Shown here one piece after another: positions 9,901 to 11,707 of a stretch of DNA of 11,707 bases (position 1 is the stretch's first letter; each line of letters starts with the position of its first letter). The stretch lies in assembly GCA_002451155.1 (NCBI GenBank), contig DKBG01000059.1:1-11707 (forward strand), read 5' to 3'. The notes under the pieces are model-generated. The model was not told the origin of the DNA. It did not search any database and saw only the letters and a list, made by a program, of their open reading frames with translations. This DNA comes from Ignavibacteria bacterium UBA6906. Its GTDB lineage: Bacteria; Bacteroidota; Ignavibacteria; UBA10030; UBA6906. A program made the position numbers and the translations under genes.

Positions 9901-9970
9901 GCTCGGCGTGGGGAACGATCGCAGCACTCCTCCCGGTGGAACCGCTATCAGTGATTTCCGATCTCAGTAG
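6935..9970 (+). CDS. Membrane-anchored Ser/Thr protein kinase with FlgO-like and TPR domains
   Basis: This is a 1011-residue Hanks-type (PknB-like) kinase expected to phosphorylate proteins on Ser/Thr in the cytoplasm. Seen: glycine loop GAGGMG (18-23), VALK lysine 40, helix-C Glu59, HRDIKPAN with catalytic Asp133, DFG at 151-153, SPE at 177-179 and DIWSLG at 191-196, so every catalytic element is present. A basic stretch (288-296) precedes one membrane span (about 297-314), which puts the remainder outside the cytoplasm. From about 329 (PIAVLTFQN) to 468 lies a domain resembling FlgO/CsgG-type lipoprotein domains, and from about 485 to the end there are repeated TPR-like helices (LFKRAVLLDS, YKKALELDP, DRAIAEYEKL, AIEAYTKFLKI). 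There is no PASTA domain. Inference: the outer part senses an envelope state or partner. No phosphatase or regulator gene is adjacent, so the target is unknown. ATG chosen by the ribosome binding site. Confidence 0.9.
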   Translation: MLEPGQLVLHYRIIEQLGAGGMGVVFKAEDTQLKRTVALKFLPPELTREPEARERFVMEAQSASALEHPGICTIHEIREFDGQTFIVMGYYDGETLKDKIARGPVEVEEAIAITHQVAGGLANAHGAGVVHRDIKPANIIVTTDGVAKILDFGLAKVAGRTLLTAAGTTLGTAAYMSPEQARSEPVDDRTDIWSLGVVMYEMLTGRRPFDSDYEQALIYAILNTDPAPMRTLNPAIPPELEQVVLKAMSRDPHERYQSMERLLADLDILGGERSRAAKTQAASFYEAKKRKRLLVRSSILVASIVLVLTAYLLFKGNSEEELLVASPKPIAVLTFQNQTGDSTMEYLGAVLQDALITSLEQLRHFRVTTRDRMSDILKQMGRSDGGLIDAGTGMEICRRDGDDVMIVGNFTRAGDLYVTTLKLVDVHTQQTLKSIKANGKGVESLLQTQIDELSKEVAQDFGVSERTLRATLLPITNMTQSLEAYDCYITGRTAFHNSDNGTALRLFKRAVLLDSTFVNAWFWLGQVLDSPEEKKNAWDHARRYLANTPEKDRLHAEAHLYPDRYWETIQRAVAKYPREKEFLACMGYIGYGWRKRDYEGMISVYKKALELDPQYGWPLEGLTAMYTVLGQPEEALKYARQYEKVKPLYPFVQLMLGDVYFCLGDLPKADQQFQRCLELRAEEGSPNWFWTVFANSYMHALKEEYEPAMDMIGEQIPDSALAGVKQDGLFWKGFLQSWCGMEQRSLATFHQIPATTLFDSARVALEESWMYLSQNKSDSAIACLRRSDFGSSWVQDSIARFADISLLKLFLSINELEKKRLDSARLQLHEAVLYAQRTEEVARDRRYHIADMIRANILLDADSVDEAITCAQDAPPWTSAFQCGFIDYDPGLMMWNAGWKLRDVTARAYVRKGDSDRAIAEYEKLTQPYPSGARRFLIHPLYYYRLGELYGRKGVTAKAIEAYTKFLKIWKWAERDHPELQDARRELKRLGVGNDRSTPPGGTAISDFRSQ

Positions 9971-10112
9971 AATCCGACAGGCGCGTGCTGACATCAGGAT
10001 CCCTGCCTACAGGAGTCCGATCGACGGGACACTTTCACATCTTCCCCCTCTTATTCCTCCGTCCGTTCATGCTTGTCTGTCTCAATCCCGCGAGACCCTC
10101 CACAAGGTCACC

Positions 10113-10136
10113 CTTCTCGGGGCAGTATACGAGAGG
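10113..10136 (+). other. Inverted repeat after the kinase gene
   Basis: CTTCTCG (10113-10119) can pair with CGAGAGG (10130-10136) over seven base pairs, one of them G-U, around a ten-base loop. It is followed by a moderately T-rich stretch (GAGCTTTCTTT), so it could be a weak terminator for the kinase transcript, but it lies over 140 bases past the stop. Confidence 0.3.
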
Positions 10137-10177
10137 TGCCGGTGAGCTTTCTTTAACGCGCTGGTATTCGTTCAAGG

Positions 10178-10195
10178 GCCCGGGGTACGCCGGGC
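10178..10195 (+). other. GC-rich hairpin upstream of the adenosyltransferase
   Basis: GCCCGG (10178-10183) and CCGGGC (10190-10195) pair perfectly around the hexaloop GGTACG. No T run follows, so it is not a terminator of the usual kind. GTACC with GGG at 10214-10221 could compete for part of the same strand. Confidence 0.4.
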
Positions 10196-10299
10196 ATCGT
10201 TGCATTGCCCCCTGTACCGGGGATGTTCCAGAGGATCGCAGGGGAAAGGATGGATTGTCAGGTCGGAGTGAGCAGATTGACTTTCGTCCAATCCCTGCG

Positions 10300-10328
10300 T
10301 TGATTGTCTGACCGTGATTCTCTACATT
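10300..10328 (+). promoter_or_regulatory. Possible promoter of the adenosyltransferase gene
   Basis: TTGATT (10300-10305) and TACATT (10323-10328) are separated by 17 bases and each match four of six consensus positions of a sigma70-type promoter. Transcription would start near 10335, after the in-frame ATG at 10331, which would favour the ATG at 10352 as the start. Confidence 0.3.
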
Positions 10329-10351
10329 CGATGGGACAATGCAAACGGGAG

Positions 10352-10894
10352 ATGAAAATCTATACAAAAACAGGCGATAGCGGGGACACGTCCCTCTTCG
10401 GCGGCCAGCGTGTTCCGAAAGATGCCCTTCGCATCGAGGCATATGGTACCGTCGACGAACTCAACTCGGTGCTGGGGATTGTGCGTGCGGACAACCAGGA
10501 TGCAGAGATCGACCGGATCCTGTCGAATGTCCAGAACCAGCTCTTTGAGCTTGGGGCGGATCTGGCAACGCCTCGGTCGGTCCAGAAAAAGGGCGTCAAG
10601 CGAATCGATCCCAAAGACGTTCAGCAACTGGAAAAGGTCATAGACACAGTCGACCCCATGCTCAAGCCGCTGCGGAGCTTTGTTTTGCCGGGGGGGTCTC
10701 CCCTGGCGGCGCGACTGCATTTCGCGCGTACGGTGTGCAGGAGAGCGGAGCGCGCCGTGGTCCGGCTGTCTCGCAACGAGGACATTGGTGATACGCTTAC
10801 GATCTATCTCAACAGGTTGTCAGACCTGCTGTTTGTGCTTTCACGCTACGCGAATCAGAAGGCGCGCGTCCCCGAAGTAAAGTGGAAACGTTGA
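10352..10894 (+). CDS. pduO: PduO-type cob(I)alamin adenosyltransferase
   Basis: This is a 180-residue cytoplasmic enzyme that transfers the 5'-deoxyadenosyl group of ATP to cob(I)alamin or a cobinamide, making adenosylcobalamin. Seen: the N-terminal ATP-binding signature KIYTKTGDSGDTSLFGG (2-18), EAYGTVDELNS (29-39), FELGADLATP, LPGGSPLAARLH (112-123), the RxxxRxAER-type motif (RTVCRRAER, 126-134) and YLNRLSDLLF (152-161); together these diagnose the PduO family and the length is typical. The start is chosen because family members begin at MKIYTKTGD. An in-frame ATG at 10331 would add seven residues, and neither start has a well-spaced ribosome binding site (GGGAG directly abuts 10352). It stands alone: no other cobalamin gene is nearby, and the nuo genes behind it have their own promoter. 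The role in scavenging or repair versus de novo synthesis cannot be told. Confidence 0.93.
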   Translation: MKIYTKTGDSGDTSLFGGQRVPKDALRIEAYGTVDELNSVLGIVRADNQDAEIDRILSNVQNQLFELGADLATPRSVQKKGVKRIDPKDVQQLEKVIDTVDPMLKPLRSFVLPGGSPLAARLHFARTVCRRAERAVVRLSRNEDIGDTLTIYLNRLSDLLFVLSRYANQKARVPEVKWKR

Positions 10895-10909
10895 ACCTTC
10901 TCCCTTTTC

Positions 10910-10938
10910 TTGACAATCCTGATCGATCTTCGTATATT
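10910..10938 (+). promoter_or_regulatory. Near-consensus sigma70-type promoter for the nuo operon
   Basis: TTGACA (10910-10915, perfect -35) and TATATT (10933-10938, -10 with five of six matches) are separated by the ideal 17 bases. Transcription should start near 10945, giving a leader of about 84 bases before nuoA. It sits 15 bases after the adenosyltransferase stop, so nuo is probably transcribed independently. Confidence 0.75.
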
Positions 10939-10961
10939 TTGTACATGTTCCTTCGCTCCTG

Positions 10962-10994
10962 AACCCGCAGTGCCCTCCAGTGACCCTGCGGGTT
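10962..10994 (+). terminator. Terminator-like hairpin in the nuo leader
   Basis: AACCCGCAG (10962-10970) pairs perfectly with CTGCGGGTT (10986-10994), a nine-base-pair stem that a G-U pair can extend, with a 15-base loop. The bases after it (TCTGTT) are only moderately T-rich. Because it lies downstream of the predicted nuo promoter, it may be an attenuator or an mRNA-stabilising leader hairpin as well as a stop for readthrough from the upstream gene. Confidence 0.6.
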
Positions 10995-11028
10995 TCTGTT
11001 ATCTCTCTCCAACGGAGATCCATTAGCG

Positions 11029-11466
11029 ATGCTCACCGAGTTCGGCCGTGTCTTCCTTTTTCTCCTCGTGGGGGTGTTTTTTGTGGCGATGGGGCTACTA
11101 GTCGCCTGGCTCCTCCGCCCGAACCGCCCGTATCCCAGCAAGCTTGCCACATACGAGTGTGGTGAGGTCCCGATCGGGGACACGCGCGTTCGTCTGAATA
11201 TCCGCTTCTACGTGGTTGCCCTCATCTTCCTCATCTTCGATGTTGAAGTCGTCTTTCTGTTTCCCTGGGCAACGGTGTACAAGAACCTCGGGTGGTTCGC
11301 TTTTGTGGAGATGCTGGTGTTCCTGGTCATTCTTCTCGTCGGATATGCGTATGTCTGGCGAAAGGGTGATCTCGACTGGGACAAGCCCGCTCCGCGGATT
11401 CCGCTCTATGAGAGAGGGATAGGGGTTCGGGAAGAGCATCTCACCGAAGATGAAGTCGCCGTCTAA
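11029..11466 (+). CDS. nuoA: NADH-quinone oxidoreductase subunit A (NuoA)
   Basis: This is a small membrane subunit of respiratory complex I, which passes electrons from NADH (or another donor) to quinone and pumps protons; NuoA helps form the junction between the peripheral and membrane arms near the quinone site. Seen in 145 residues: membrane span 1 at about 8-29; the conserved loop YECGEVPIG (42-50) with Cys44; RFYVVALIFLIFDVEVVFLFPWA (59-81, quoted here by its key residues Asp71, Glu73 and Pro79-Trp80); and span 3 at about 89-109 with Glu94. The charged tail after 117 is a little longer than in many homologues. The start is an ATG with GGAG 11 bases upstream (11014-11017). It is followed 11 bases later by nuoB, as in standard nuo operons, and is preceded by its own promoter and leader hairpin. 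Confidence 0.95.
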   Translation: MLTEFGRVFLFLLVGVFFVAMGLLVAWLLRPNRPYPSKLATYECGEVPIGDTRVRLNIRFYVVALIFLIFDVEVVFLFPWATVYKNLGWFAFVEMLVFLVILLVGYAYVWRKGDLDWDKPAPRIPLYERGIGVREEHLTEDEVAV

Positions 11467-11477
11467 ACGGGAACAGT

Positions 11478-11707
11478 ATGGGCCTCCTCGACCAGAAGTT
11501 TGAGAACAGCAACATCATCATCACCAGCCTTGACGACCTCCTGAACTGGGCGCGTCTCTCCTCCCTCTGGGGTATGCAGTTCGGTCTCGCCTGCTGCGCC
11601 ATCGAGATGATGACCTCCGGCGGCCCGAAGTACGACCTGGCCCGCTTCGGCATGGAGGTCTTCCGGGCCAGCCCGCGCCAGGCCGACCTGATGATCGTGG
11701 CCGGCCG
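11478..11707 (+). CDS. nuoB: NADH-quinone oxidoreductase subunit B (NuoB), 3'-truncated
   Basis: This is the N-terminal 76 codons of the complex I subunit that holds iron-sulfur cluster N2, the last electron carrier before quinone. Seen: ATG at 11478 with a weak GGGA just upstream, NIIITSLDDLLNWARLSSLW, then FGLACCAIEMM with the tandem cysteines 39-40 that bind N2, GPKYDLARFGMEVF and SPRQADLMIVAG; all are hallmarks of NuoB. The remaining cluster cysteines lie beyond the window. Spacing of 11 bases to nuoA indicates cotranscription. Odd: I count only five of 76 codons ending in A or T, far fewer than in nuoA or the other genes here. Confidence 0.93.
   Translation, partial: MGLLDQKFENSNIIITSLDDLLNWARLSSLWGMQFGLACCAIEMMTSGGPKYDLARFGMEVFRASPRQADLMIVAG

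Larger units (their letters stand above)
9971..10351 (+). other. 381-base intergenic gap with no convincing gene
   Basis: Open frames here have neither recognisable protein motifs nor ribosome binding sites. The gap holds a few GC-rich inverted repeats and a possible promoter near its 3' end, annotated separately. No cobalamin riboswitch core was found, although the next gene is in cobalamin metabolism. No T-rich terminator follows the kinase stop. Confidence 0.6.

Noticed and set aside
10088..10103. A GAGACC element recalling the cobalamin riboswitch B12 box
   Set aside because: Only about ten of 16 consensus positions match, and the other conserved elements of the aptamer are absent around it.
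9985..10311. A 108-codon open frame on the plus strand in the intergenic gap
   Set aside because: There is no ribosome binding site, the composition is unlike that of the neighbouring genes, and no protein family is recognisable.

Overview
The window reads as a stretch of chromosome from a moderately GC-rich member of the Bacteroidota/Ignavibacteriota side of the FCB group. The clues are a TonB-dependent receptor, a secreted protein with a type IX secretion (T9SS) type A sorting domain, a PorV/PorQ-family outer-membrane protein and a membrane-anchored Hanks-type kinase with a large extracytoplasmic TPR region. The exact phylum cannot be fixed from this sequence. All supported genes lie on the + strand, and both ends of the window cut through a gene.

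Layout. (1) 1-6837 is a three-gene cell-surface block with gaps of about 55 bases: a 5'-truncated TonB-dependent receptor, a 1077-residue exported T9SS cargo of unknown function, and a 342-residue PorV-like outer-membrane barrel. (2) 6838-6934 is a spacer carrying a degenerate tandem heptanucleotide repeat. (3) 6935-9970 encodes a 1011-residue Ser/Thr protein kinase: cytoplasmic catalytic domain, one membrane span, FlgO/CsgG-like domain, then TPR repeats. (4) 9971-10351 is a 381-base gap with no convincing gene; it holds small GC-rich inverted repeats and a possible promoter at its 3' end. (5) 10352-10894 is a PduO-type cob(I)alamin adenosyltransferase. (6) 10895-11028 holds a near-consensus sigma70-type promoter followed by a strong hairpin, then nuoA (11029-11466) and the 5' part of nuoB (11478 to the window end), the start of a complex I operon.

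How the parts fit. The first three genes probably work together in the outer membrane: a receptor/transporter, a secreted surface protein carrying a T9SS signal, and a homologue of the T9SS shuttle that could export or anchor that cargo. The kinase may report on envelope state through its extracytoplasmic half, but nothing in the sequence ties it to the surface block except adjacency. The adenosyltransferase and the nuo genes are housekeeping metabolism.

The points most worth a second look are the receptor/cargo/PorV-like trio, the heptad repeat, the nuo leader with its promoter and terminator-like hairpin, and the abrupt rise in G/C-ending codons at nuoB.
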